Of a stretch of DNA of 8,398 nt, positions 1-6,925 are shown one piece after another. The position numbers were made by a program, and so were the translations under genes. Origin of the DNA: Methanomassiliicoccales archaeon (lineage in GTDB: Archaea > Thermoplasmatota > Thermoplasmata > Methanomassiliicoccales > UBA472); the NCBI GenBank assembly GCA_028679935.1, contig JAJRAL010000132.1, positions 1 to 8,398 of the forward strand, in the 5' to 3' direction. The notes under the pieces were generated by a model, which did not search any database, was not told the origin of the DNA, and saw only the letters and a program-made list of their open reading frames with translations. Within the stretch, counting starts at the first letter, position 1. The number at the start of each line of letters is the position of its first letter.

Positions 1-276
1 CGGCGCCGAACCAGGGCTCCCTCCGTGCAGCACGACAGCCAGGAAGAGATGGTCACCCTTCTCGATGAGGATCATTTTCTCCCCGAAGTCAAGACGTTGC
101 AGGTGCGTCGCCGACTCGTCCTTGAACGAATCCTTGACGAAGCTTTGGAGCGCGATCAGCATCGAGCTGAGGATCTCGTCGTCCATGCCTGGCTTGAGGC
201 GGCGGGTCTGGTGGGCGATCAGGCGCCCGTCCTCGTAGATGATGAAGACCTCGTCGACCGCTGCCCTCTTATTGCG
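1..276 (-). other. Cytoplasmic roadblock/longin-like domain of the surface protein (partial)
   Basis: After the transmembrane helix and the basic RNKR stop-transfer, at least 92 residues follow, up to the window edge. They open with a strand-turn-strand pattern (VDEVFIIYEDGRLIAHQTRR), followed by an amphipathic helix (DDEILSSMLIALQSFVKDSF) and two more strands (RLDFGEKMILIEKG and HLFLAVVLHGG). This β-β-α-β-β order with a short 'xDGRLI' hairpin recalls roadblock/LC7 and longin folds. Such a tail is more than an anchor and suggests an inside partner or a signalling role. The fold assignment is by eye only, and the end of the domain lies outside the window. Confidence 0.5.
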
Positions 277-3200
277 TACGAGGAAGAATGCGAGCAGGGC
301 GGCGAGGACAATCGCCGAGAGCACGATGAGGAGGACGGTGTCGCTCTGCGGGACCACCGCAACCGAGATCATGTAGTGGCCAGTCGTATAGTTGTTCTGG
401 GAGTCGTCGACCGCTACGATCCAATATGAGATGGTGGCGGCGTGGTTCACTCCCGGGATCTCCGCTTGGAAGTGGCTCGCTGAGCCCTGCAGCGTCATCT
501 GCACCACCTGCTCGGTCCCGTTGTCTATCTTGTAGTGCAGCCAAACGGAGTCGAGGCCCATTGTGTCTGATACGTTCGCTGAGATGACCATCACCTGGTC
601 AAGTCCGACCGAGCCTGATATCTCGTCAAACGCGACCGTCGGAGGCGTCCTGTCGAGGGTTATCTCGCGGTATGCCGTCGCGATCGATCCGTCGTTGTCG
701 CGCACGCGGAGCGCTATGAGGTAGACGCCGTCCTCAACGAAGGCGTGGTCCACGGTCTTTGACGAGGAGTAGGATGTGAATCCTCCGGCGTCGTCGAAGT
801 TCCAGCTGAACTCCAAGGATGCGTCGTCCGAAGGCGTGTCCCAGGATTGGGAGGCGTCGAATCGGACTGTCTGCGAACTCTGATTCCGGTAGCTGAACTG
901 GGCGTGGGGCTGGAGGTTGACGACCTCGATTGCCAGATAGGCGCTCGCCTGGGTGTATCCATCATCGTCGAACACTCTGACCATGATGTGGTAAGTCCCC
1001 ATCTCAGGGTAGGAAAGCGAAGTGTGGTTGAACTCGGTGTCCATCTCTTTGGTGAAAGTGCCATCGTAGTGGAGGTCGTACTCATAGCCGGTGATGTTCT
1101 CGACGGTCTTGATCGCATAGACGTAGATCTGGAACGTCTCATCCTCGTTGTAGGTCTGCTTCGTCGGGGCCGCGATGACCGAGATGATGACCGGGCTCGT
1201 GTCGAGAACGACGATCTGGTGGCTGGTAGAGTTCCAGGATCCGTCGACCTCGTGCACCGTCAGCGAGACCGTGTACGTTCTGTTCCTCAGGTAGGCATGG
1301 GTCGGATTCTTGAGGGTCGAGGTATTGCCGTCCCCCAGGTCCCAGAACCACGAGACGAGATAGTTGAAGCTCTGAGATCCATCGACGAACGTGATATCCT
1401 CTTTCTCGTGCGGTGTGGAAGGCAGGATCGAGAACGCGACCCTCGGATCGACGTTCCCCGCGTGGACCCAGGTTGAGGTGAAGTTCGTGCTGCCGTCGTC
1501 ATCCCTCACGGTCAGCACAACTAGGAAGTCGTCGGAGCGGTTGTAGATGTGGCTGATGTCCTTGCCATAAGCCAGATGCTCGTCGCCGAGGTCCCATGAC
1601 CAGTTGACGATTGCGTCAATCGGTGTCGTCGAGGCGTCGTAGAAGAATGTCACATTTCCTTCGATGCAGGGAGTGTTCGTGAATGCCGCCGTCGGCCTCA
1701 TGTCCAGGATGACGATCTGGTACGATACCCAGTTCGGTGAGCCATCCCCGTCGACGACCGATAGCACGACGTCGTACGTGCCGTTGTCAAGGTAAACGTG
1801 AGTGGTGTTCCGGTCGGTCGATTGCTCGCCGTCGCCGAAGTTCCATAGCCAGGACTGCAAGCCATCGTGTGCGGAGCTCGTATCATTGAACCAGACCGTC
1901 GAGCTCTCGTTAGTCGAGTTCGGCCCAAATGTGAAGTTCGCGGTCGGCACCGAGTCGGTGATACTAATCCATTTCGAGGTCGAGTTGATCGAGGCGTCGA
2001 TATCCTCCACGGTCAGAGTGACCTTGTAGTAACCGTTGTTCTGATAGGTCTGGTCGGCATCGCCGGTGTCGCTCGTGTTGCCATTCCCGAAGTCCCAGTG
2101 CCAAGCGACAACCTCGTCGTACGCCGACGAGTTGTCCGCGAAGTGCACCGGCAGACCCTCCATCTGCGTCTCGGGCGACCACTCGAAGTCGGCGATCGGC
2201 GTCGAATCGAGGACAGTAACTAGGACACTGAACTCGGACGTATTGCCGTCCGCTTCCGTCACGGTCAGCTCGACCACGTAAGGCGCGGACCGGTTGTGAG
2301 CGAAGACATGGGTCGCGTTCCTCAGAGATGAGGCCATCCCGTCCCCGAAGTCCCAATGCCAGCTGACGACCCCGTCGTAGCTGGTCGAAGTGTCGTTGAA
2401 TTGTACGGTAGTCCCCTCGATGGGAGAGGTGTTCGAACAAGTGAAGTTCGCAACCGGGGCGATGTCACCGACGAACACGTCGTGGAAAACCGAGTCAGGG
2501 CTCCCGTCCAAGTCGGTGACCGTGAGGACGACTGTGAAGGTGCCATCATGGACGTACTGGTGTTGGACCGACTGGCCGGATCCGAACTCCCCGTCGCCGA
2601 AGTCCCATGCCCAACTCACGATCGGGTCATGAAGGTAGGTCGAATGGTCGGTGAAAGTGTAGTTGTTGCCCTCGAGTATGCTCGGTGGCGCGTAGGTGAA
2701 GACCGCAACGGGGGAGGTGTCTTGGACCGTGATGAGCCTGGTCACCTCGGTCATCCCACCGTCATCGTCCCAGACGCGGAGCCTTACTGAGTAGGTGCCG
2801 TTCTGCTGGTAGGTGTGCGTCGCGTGGCTGGAGGTCGAGAAGCCGCCGTCGCCGAAGCTCCAGTTCCAGGCGACGATCGCGTCAGGATATGAGGTCGAGG
2901 TGTCGTTGAAGTACGCGACGGTCCCCTCAACGGGCGAGGTCGGCTCGTAGTTGAAGTTCGGCGTCGGATTGCGGTCGGTGACGATGATTGTGAGGTTGCT
3001 CCAGTTGCTCAGGCTGCCACGGTCCGTTACCTTCAGGGAGACGTGGTAGGTGCCGTTGTCCATAAAAGTCGCATAGGCCGTCACGCCGGTCTGCATCGAA
3101 CCGTTGAGGGTCCACTGGTACGCCAGCGAGCTCCGGTCGGAGTAGGAATCGGTGCTGCCTACTCCTGAAAATGTTATCTGCTGTCCCTCGGGCGCGGTGT

Positions 3201-5562
3201 AGAATGAAGCAGTGGCGTTGGCCCGCGGGACGAAGTTGTGCTCCGCCCAGACGCTCAACGACCTCGAATCCGGCGCGGAGCTGACCACGTCGCTCCTCAG
3301 ATCGTTGCTCACATCATCCGCGTGGACATCGGCAACGATTCCACCGGAGGTCCAGTTGAAGGCGTTCTTGAATGCGAGATCCCCCGTGCGAAGATAGCAG
3401 GCGACCTCGGGGAGTCGCTGGAATCCGATGACGAGGTCGTCCAGGCCGTCATCGTTGATGTCGCCGCTCGCAATCGTTTCGCCCATGTCCTGCAGGTGAA
3501 TTGTCGCGTGCGGGCTGCCAGGAGGCAGCGAGAATCCGTTGGCTGTGGGTTGCCGGTAGATCAACAGGTGGCCGGACGCGTCCAGCACCGCCAGGTCCTT
3601 CCACGCGTTGCCACCGAAGTCTCCCATCGCCATGCGCAAGTATGAGGTGCCTGCGATGGTCTGGCTCGGGGCTTCAGTGTAGTAGTCCCCAGGCGAGCCC
3701 GAGGCGGACCTGAAGAACAACTCTATGCCCGAGGTCACGGAGTTGAGGGCGGCGACATCGTACGGATAGCCATCCGCGTTGAATTCCGCGAACGCGATGT
3801 CCGTGATGGTTCCCGCGGTCCCTCCGCCCAACGTCTCGTTCAGGTCGAGCCTGAACATCGTGGCGTCGAGAGTGTTGTAGAGAATCTTGACCCCATTCTG
3901 CGATCCGATGAGCAGGTCGTCGTATGAATTGCCGCGGACGCTGGCCTTGGCGAGTCTCGACGCGCCGGTCATATTATGAAAGACCGTGATGGAGGGCGTC
4001 GTGCCGCTCAGCAGCCGGTCGTCGGTGTACACACTGACTGTTTTGGAGCCCTGGTTGAGAACAGCCAGGTCATCGTAGGCGTCTCCATCAAACCCACCGA
4101 ACGCGACGTCGACCGGTCCAGCTTCGGTCGTCAGCGTCCTGGTCCAGCCAGTGGTCGCGTTGTAGAGGACAACCTCGCTGGAAGTGGGCAGAAGGACCGC
4201 GACGATCCTGTGGCCACTGATGGTTCCGGTCGCCATCTGACCAACGTCGTCGCTGCCGAAGAAGACATTCCTGTCGGAATTGCCGCTAAGATTCGAGATG
4301 ATGGGAAACAGTTCGAATGACCCGTTCGCTGAGGTGCGACCGGACGAGAGGACGACGAGGAGCTCCTTTCCGGGAATTGAACGGTCCACTATTGCTCGGA
4401 TAGGGTTCTCGTTCACGGGGACGTAGACGTCCGGCCGCCCGCCGTACCATCCACCCGCTCGTTTGAATGAAACCGAGAGGTTCGAGGAATCCTTTGAGAG
4501 AGCCATGAGTGCATTGGCGCTTCCCGCTGCTACGGTGTCAGCATCAACGAATGAGACGCCATCCTGGACATGGAGATACGCTTGAGAGTCCGGTTCGAGC
4601 CAATTGAGAGTCGAATTGTATAGAAAGATCTCGACCTGCGAGTTCGCATTGTCGGCATGAATCAGGTCGGCTCTCCCATCGCCGTTGACGTCTTTGAGCG
4701 CAACGTCTGCAGTCGCGGTGGAAGGAATGTGGAACGAAGTTTGGGTCCAGGTTGAAGAGGAGGTTGTGTGGTTCAGGATTTGGACATATGAGCCTGCCAT
4801 TTCCCCGACAACAAGCTCCTCGAGCCCGTTTCCATCAAAATCGGCTCCTGCGATGAACTCGCTGTCCTTCAGAACACCAAGGTTGATCGGCTTCCTGCTC
4901 GAGATTGTCAGAAATGGGTAGCTCCAAATGTTGACCGAATCGTCGACGTCAAGTGGGGAATTACCCTCACAGACGACCGCCACGGAATTGTTGGTAGAGT
5001 AGGTGAAATGGCCTATCAGCACCTCGTGTGGAAAGGCTGTCGACAGCACCTTCGCCAGCGCAGATGCAGGATTGAACGAATTGTCGTGCTGGAAGAAAAG
5101 CGTCACATAGGGATCCTCGCCAGAGTTGCTGTTGCTGACGGCAATATCATTCGCACCATCGCCGTTCAGATCCCCGATCGCGATTCCCTGGATGTCGACC
5201 ATGTCTGACTTCGTCATCTGCCAGGGGATGCTATTGAAGCTTCCATCAGCAGAACGGTTGTAGAAGAAGATCGCCGTCGAGTTGACCGCGACAATATCCT
5301 TGAATCCGTCGTTGTTCACATCCCCGATCTGGAAATCCACCATGCCAGGGGGGGCGAGGAACGAACTCGCGTAGTCGTTGAAGACCGTCCCGTTCCGGAA
5401 CAGAAGGCTCGGATCGTATTGCAGCTCGGACGGCGAGGTGCTTGTAGCTCCGCTCGCGGGCGAAGCCTCGGCAAGCGGAATGGTGGGCACCAGCAGAATG
5501 AAGGCCAGTGCTAGCACTAAAGTGAGCGTGACCCCCCTGCTCAACCCCTGCATTGCTCCCAT
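1..5562 (-). CDS. Giant PKD-repeat / FG-GAP propeller surface protein with C-terminal membrane anchor and cytoplasmic tail (3' end outside window)
   Basis: The frame is open from ATG at 5562 to the left edge, at least 1854 codons, so the C-terminus is missing. Residues 1-35 look like a signal peptide (MGAMQGLSRG, a hydrophobic LTLVLALAFILLV core, then AEASPAS). Residues about 50-780 hold some ten FG-GAP/VCBS-like repeats with calcium-loop motifs such as DVNNDG (81), DLNGDG (131), DFDGNG (241), DVNGDG (291) and DINDDG (701). PKD or PKD-like domains start near residues 783, 866, 951, 1036, 1122, 1206, 1290, 1373, 1457 and 1552; most carry W-x-(F/L)-G-(D/N). An Ig-like domain covers about 1640-1731, a single transmembrane helix 1742-1762, then RNKR and a cytoplasmic domain. 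Many N-x-S/T sequons fit a glycosylated exterior. A second ATG at 5553 is possible; 5562 is preferred because it is the first ATG after an in-frame stop and lies close to the predicted transcript start. A role in adhesion or surface sensing is inferred. Confidence 0.93.
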   Translation of the reverse strand, partial: MGAMQGLSRGVTLTLVLALAFILLVPTIPLAEASPASGATSTSPSELQYDPSLLFRNGTVFNDYASSFLAPPGMVDFQIGDVNNDGFKDIVAVNSTAIFFYNRSADGSFNSIPWQMTKSDMVDIQGIAIGDLNGDGANDIAVSNSNSGEDPYVTLFFQHDNSFNPASALAKVLSTAFPHEVLIGHFTYSTNNSVAVVCEGNSPLDVDDSVNIWSYPFLTISSRKPINLGVLKDSEFIAGADFDGNGLEELVVGEMAGSYVQILNHTTSSSTWTQTSFHIPSTATADVALKDVNGDGRADLIHADNANSQVEIFLYNSTLNWLEPDSQAYLHVQDGVSFVDADTVAAGSANALMALSKDSSNLSVSFKRAGGWYGGRPDVYVPVNENPIRAIVDRSIPGKELLVVLSSGRTSANGSFELFPIISNLSGNSDRNVFFGSDDVGQMATGTISGHRIVAVLLPTSSEVVLYNATTGWTRTLTTEAGPVDVAFGGFDGDAYDDLAVLNQGSKTVSVYTDDRLLSGTTPSITVFHNMTGASRLAKASVRGNSYDDLLIGSQNGVKILYNTLDATMFRLDLNETLGGGTAGTITDIAFAEFNADGYPYDVAALNSVTSGIELFFRSASGSPGDYYTEAPSQTIAGTSYLRMAMGDFGGNAWKDLAVLDASGHLLIYRQPTANGFSLPPGSPHATIHLQDMGETIASGDINDDGLDDLVIGFQRLPEVACYLRTGDLAFKNAFNWTSGGIVADVHADDVSNDLRSDVVSSAPDSRSLSVWAEHNFVPRANATASFYTAPEGQQITFSGVGSTDSYSDRSSLAYQWTLNGSMQTGVTAYATFMDNGTYHVSLKVTDRGSLSNWSNLTIIVTDRNPTPNFNYEPTSPVEGTVAYFNDTSTSYPDAIVAWNWSFGDGGFSTSSHATHTYQQNGTYSVRLRVWDDDGGMTEVTRLITVQDTSPVAVFTYAPPSILEGNNYTFTDHSTYLHDPIVSWAWDFGDGEFGSGQSVQHQYVHDGTFTVVLTVTDLDGSPDSVFHDVFVGDIAPVANFTCSNTSPIEGTTVQFNDTSTSYDGVVSWHWDFGDGMASSLRNATHVFAHNRSAPYVVELTVTEADGNTSEFSVLVTVLDSTPIADFEWSPETQMEGLPVHFADNSSAYDEVVAWHWDFGNGNTSDTGDADQTYQNNGYYKVTLTVEDIDASINSTSKWISITDSVPTANFTFGPNSTNESSTVWFNDTSSAHDGLQSWLWNFGDGEQSTDRNTTHVYLDNGTYDVVLSVVDGDGSPNWVSYQIVILDMRPTAAFTNTPCIEGNVTFFYDASTTPIDAIVNWSWDLGDEHLAYGKDISHIYNRSDDFLVVLTVRDDDGSTNFTSTWVHAGNVDPRVAFSILPSTPHEKEDITFVDGSQSFNYLVSWFWDLGDGNTSTLKNPTHAYLRNRTYTVSLTVHEVDGSWNSTSHQIVVLDTSPVIISVIAAPTKQTYNEDETFQIYVYAIKTVENITGYEYDLHYDGTFTKEMDTEFNHTSLSYPEMGTYHIMVRVFDDDGYTQASAYLAIEVVNLQPHAQFSYRNQSSQTVRFDASQSWDTPSDDASLEFSWNFDDAGGFTSYSSSKTVDHAFVEDGVYLIALRVRDNDGSIATAYREITLDRTPPTVAFDEISGSVGLDQVMVISANVSDTMGLDSVWLHYKIDNGTEQVVQMTLQGSASHFQAEIPGVNHAATISYWIVAVDDSQNNYTTGHYMISVAVVPQSDTVLLIVLSAIVLAALLAFFLVRNKRAAVDEVFIIYEDGRLIAHQTRRLKPGMDDEILSSMLIALQSFVKDSFKDESATHLQRLDFGEKMILIEKGDHLFLAVVLHGGSPGSAP
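277..339 (-). other. Transmembrane helix of the surface protein
   Basis: Residues 1742-1762 (TVLLIVLSAIVLAALLAFFLV) form an uninterrupted 21-residue hydrophobic stretch. It is preceded by the polar VVPQSD and followed by RNKR. With the N-terminal signal peptide this gives an outside-in orientation: propeller and PKD stalk outside, C-terminal domain inside. Confidence 0.9.
640..3216 (-). repeat. Tandem array of about ten PKD / PKD-like domains
   Basis: This protein-level tandem repeat has a period of about 245-260 bases (about 84 residues) through most of the array. Units usually begin with a P-x-A-x-F strand (PTPNF, PVAVF, PVANF, PIADF, PTANF, PTAAF), contain W-x-(F/L)-G-(D/N), and end in a (Y/F)-x-V-x-L-x-V strand. 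The clearest are the eight units starting at about 2967, 2712, 2457, 2199, 1947, 1695, 1446 and 909. The first (from 3216) lacks a clear FGDG and has only a W-T-L-N-G turn. The one at 1194 is degenerate: no W-x-F-G-D, but a recognisable closing strand (TYHIMVRVFDDDG). Units differ widely at DNA level, so the duplications are old. PKD domains commonly serve as spacers or protein-binding modules on archaeal surfaces. Confidence 0.9.
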
Positions 5563-5590
5563 CCCGGTTCAAAGAGTATCGCCTCCTGGA

Positions 5591-5598
5591 GATATAAA
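5591..5598 (-). promoter_or_regulatory. TATA box of the surface-protein gene
   Basis: On the minus strand TTTATATC matches the archaeal TATA consensus (TTTATATA) at seven of eight positions. Its centre is about 32 bases before the ATG at 5562, which predicts a transcript start near 5566-5570 and a leader of only a few bases. A GGAGG on the same strand (5582-5586) lies about 19 bases before that ATG, upstream of the predicted start, so it is unlikely to act as a ribosome binding site. Confidence 0.6.
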
Positions 5599-5669
5599 CT
5601 GCTTGGGCCTGGCTGCCCGAACGTCAACCTGAGAATCGCTCGGCTAGATTCGCACCTCGCGTATCCCCC

Positions 5670-5693
5670 AAGAGAATCGCCGGCGAGTCTCTT
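5670..5693. promoter_or_regulatory. 24-base near-perfect palindrome, candidate operator
   Basis: The sequence AAGAGAATCGCC followed by GGCGAGTCTCTT pairs at 11 of 12 positions; the only mismatch is A5676 opposite G5687. It lies about 50 bases upstream of the winged-helix TATA box and about 72 upstream of the surface-protein TATA box. That suits an activator or repressor site that could serve either promoter. Being between divergent starts, it is not in a terminator position. The binding protein is not known; the adjacent winged-helix protein is the natural suspect. Confidence 0.55.
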
Positions 5694-5742
5694 CCACGAT
5701 ACTCAAATGGGGTAATCACAAATGAGAGCGGCGTCGTGGCCA

Positions 5743-5750
5743 GTTATATA
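5743..5750 (+). promoter_or_regulatory. TATA box of the winged-helix regulator gene
   Basis: GTTATATA is a good archaeal TATA-like element. Its centre is about 26-27 bases before the ATG at 5773, so transcription would start at or next to the initiation codon. No Shine-Dalgarno sequence precedes that ATG (GAATCGACGGGC), which agrees with a leaderless mRNA. Confidence 0.65.
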
Positions 5751-5772
5751 GCAATAGCACGAATCGACGGGC

Positions 5773-6111
5773 ATGACAGAGGGATGGAGGGAGCTTCGAC
5801 TGATGCGTTTGGCGATCGACCCGGACGTGAGGGGGGTGTTGCGCGTGACCTCCTCCGCGCCGTTGACGATCGGCTCGATAGCCGGGAGGTTGGGGATGGG
5901 TGAGAGTCGCGCCTATCGTCTGATCCAGAAGATGTCGCGCCACGGAATGCTCCGCAAGATATCGACGAACGGTTCGCGCGGCGCGCTCTACGGCCCGAAC
6001 GTGAGGGCGATCGACCTCAGCCTAGGGCACGATGGGCTTGGCATCGTGGTAGAGTATCTGGATGGCCGCAAGGTCGCGAAGCGGATGACCCAGCGGCAGT
6101 GCACGAACTAG
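5773..6111 (+). CDS. Winged helix-turn-helix DNA-binding protein (112 aa)
   Basis: This is a small basic protein. Residues 30-62 fit a helix-turn-helix: a first helix around LTIGSIAGRLGM and a recognition helix around GESRAYRLIQKMSRHGML. A wing-like hairpin follows (RKISTNGSRGALYGPNVRAIDLSL, about 61-84). The C-terminal part (GIVVEYLDGRKVAKRM) is one more strand-turn-strand, with no visible ligand domain and a single cysteine near the end. The layout resembles ArsR/MarR-type archaeal regulators but no exact subfamily is recognised. The start at 5773 is supported by the TATA spacing; the next ATG lies ten codons in, which would give a much longer leader with no clear ribosome site. The gene diverges from the surface-protein gene and probably regulates one or both promoters. 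Its last four bases overlap the convergent gene. Confidence 0.85.
   Translation: MTEGWRELRLMRLAIDPDVRGVLRVTSSAPLTIGSIAGRLGMGESRAYRLIQKMSRHGMLRKISTNGSRGALYGPNVRAIDLSLGHDGLGIVVEYLDGRKVAKRMTQRQCTN
6108..6111. other. Shared CTAG: stop codons of two convergent genes
   Basis: The self-complementary tetranucleotide CTAG gives TAG to the plus-strand winged-helix gene (6109-6111) and TAG to the minus-strand 92-residue gene (6108-6110). The two coding regions therefore overlap by four bases with no room for a terminator between them. Each transcript must end inside, and antisense to, its neighbour. No oligo-T run typical of archaeal terminators is seen at the junction. Confidence 0.95.
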
Positions 6112-6386
6112 CGTTCGACGGCTCTCTCGATCGTCGAGTAGAGAGCCTCGGCGGTGCGCTTCGCCTCGTCCTTGTCGGAGGCCGGGTGCAGTAGGAGCCT
6201 GCCGTTCGGGTAGAGGGTGTACTCCGCCTTTGCCTTCCTCGCTATCAGCATCACGCCCTGCTCGTCGACCGAGTAGCCGGCGCCCTTCAGCGCCTCCGCG
6301 GCCATTGCCAGATCGTACCTCTTGCTCTCCTGCGGCACGGCGGCGAGCGCGTTCGATTCGCAGACCCGGACAAGCTTGAAGCGCAT
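6108..6386 (-). CDS. Small conserved-looking α/β protein of unknown function (92 aa)
   Basis: This is the last gene of the four-gene operon, starting one base after the kinase stop codon. GGGGAG lies five bases before its ATG, inside the end of the kinase gene. The protein opens with a strand (MRFKLVRVCES), then a helix around residues 25-36 (DLAMAAEALKGAG), strands YSVDEQGVMLIARK and AEYTLYPNGRLLLHP, and a long final helix (DKDEAKRTAEALYSTIERAVER). The strand-hairpin-strand-helix ending resembles half of a TATA-binding-protein-like fold. That is only a visual similarity, and no function is claimed. It has no signal peptide or membrane segment. The family could be a partner of the kinase given the tight coupling. 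Confidence 0.8.
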   Translation of the reverse strand: MRFKLVRVCESNALAAVPQESKRYDLAMAAEALKGAGYSVDEQGVMLIARKAKAEYTLYPNGRLLLHPASDKDEAKRTAEALYSTIERAVER

Positions 6387-6387
6387 C

Positions 6388-6921
6388 CTAGCTCCCCTTC
6401 GTCAGGTAGGCCTTGACCTCGCGTTTGAAATCGTCGAGCGCCCCCTCGTTGACGAGCGTCTCGTCGGCCGTGGCGATGAGGTTCCCCAGTCCCCAGGAAA
6501 GCTCCCTCTCCTCCCTCACCAGGAACTCCTCCCAGGTCTTCGGCGCGTCCTTCCTTCCGCGGCGCTGGAGGCGCTCGTACCTCGCCTTCTGGGAAGACTG
6601 GATCGCGAGCAGCTTGACGTCCCCGCCGAAGGCGTTCTTGAAGACGCGGAGCTCGTCCGTACCGCGGCTCCCGTCGATGATCGTCCTCTCGGCCCGCACC
6701 TTCTCGGCGCTCCTCCTGGCCCAGATGTCGTAGCCGTGTATCTTCCTCTCCGCGTCCGCGTAACCGCCGACCGAGCGATCGTCCGAGCCTATTCCCTGCT
6801 TGGCGGCCCACTCCCTGACAACGTCGCCCATCCGGACGACCTCGTAACCTAGTGTCCTGGCAACTTCGACGAACTCCTCCTTGCCCGCCCCGGGCATTCC
6901 GGCCAAGACGATTATCTTCAT
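6388..6921 (-). CDS. UPF0200-type P-loop kinase-like protein (177 aa)
   Basis: This is a cytoplasmic P-loop protein close in length to archaeal UPF0200 members, which resemble adenylate and dephospho-CoA kinases; their substrate is not settled to my knowledge. Walker A is G8-MPGAGK14, followed by Glu15 instead of the usual Ser/Thr. The NMP-binding-like motif MGDVVREW (31-38) comes next, then IIDGSRGTDELRVFK (81-95), where family members have a similar DG-x-R segment. A lid-like region follows (RLQRRGRKDAPKTWEEF, 117-133), then RELSWGLGNLIATAD (139-153) and the typical VNEG (157-160). The start is ATG at 6921, preceded by GGAGTGA at 6926-6932, which overlaps the stop codon of the AOR-like gene. 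Only four bases separate the two genes, and the next gene follows after one base. A link to cofactor or nucleotide metabolism with the AOR-like protein is inference from the operon alone. Confidence 0.9.
   Translation of the reverse strand: MKIIVLAGMPGAGKEEFVEVARTLGYEVVRMGDVVREWAAKQGIGSDDRSVGGYADAERKIHGYDIWARRSAEKVRAERTIIDGSRGTDELRVFKNAFGGDVKLLAIQSSQKARYERLQRRGRKDAPKTWEEFLVREERELSWGLGNLIATADETLVNEGALDDFKREVKAYLTKGS
6392..6397 (-). promoter_or_regulatory. Ribosome binding site of the 92-residue protein gene
   Basis: On the minus strand GGGGAG lies five bases before the ATG at 6386, within the last codons of the kinase gene. It supports this ATG as the start and close coupling to the kinase. 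Confidence 0.6.
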
Positions 6922-6925
6922 GAAC

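Larger units (their letters stand above)
5563..5772. other. Divergent intergenic control region
   Basis: This 210-base non-coding gap separates the start of the surface-protein gene (left, minus) from the winged-helix gene (right, plus). It holds two TATA boxes and a 24-base palindrome between them. It also has a 9-base direct repeat, GAGAATCGC, at 5631-5639 and 5672-5680; the second copy lies inside the palindrome. The first copy starts a weaker inverted pair (GAATC 5633-5637 and GATTC 5647-5651). CAAATG occurs twice (5704-5709, 5719-5724). No tRNA-like or other RNA gene was recognised. Confidence 0.8.

Noticed and set aside
847..1476. Plus-strand 209-codon open frame
   Set aside because: It is antisense to the PKD domains of the long minus-strand gene. 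Its protein is rich in V, D and R with no domain, and it has no promoter or ribosome site; it is a shadow of the GC-rich coding strand.
3238..3645. Plus-strand 135-codon open frame
   Set aside because: It lies wholly antisense to the propeller repeats, with low-complexity composition and no recognisable motif.
1..5562. DNA-level tandem repeats or recent domain duplication within the PKD array
   Set aside because: The period is clear at protein level, but units differ throughout in nucleotide sequence and no long identical stretches were seen, so recent expansion is not supported.
5246..5572. Minus-strand 108-codon open frame starting ten bases upstream of the surface-protein ATG
   Set aside because: It is out of frame with the long gene and lacks the signal peptide and calcium-loop motifs that the other frame shows; it is a shadow.
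5603..5620. Small hairpin (TGGGC, loop, GCCCG) as a terminator or RNA element
   Set aside because: The stem is only about five to six pairs including a wobble, no T-run follows, and it lies upstream of a promoter where no transcript needs to end.
5563..5772. tRNA, CRISPR repeats or mobile-element ends in the intergenic gap
   Set aside because: There is no cloverleaf-like pairing, no regular repeat-spacer pattern and no target duplication; only short repeats and one palindrome are present.
6287..6852. Open frames on both strands over the kinase gene (174 and 176 codons)
   Set aside because: The true frame has Walker A, MGDVVRE and VNEG motifs and a ribosome site. The overlapping frames are arginine- or leucine/proline-rich without motifs.
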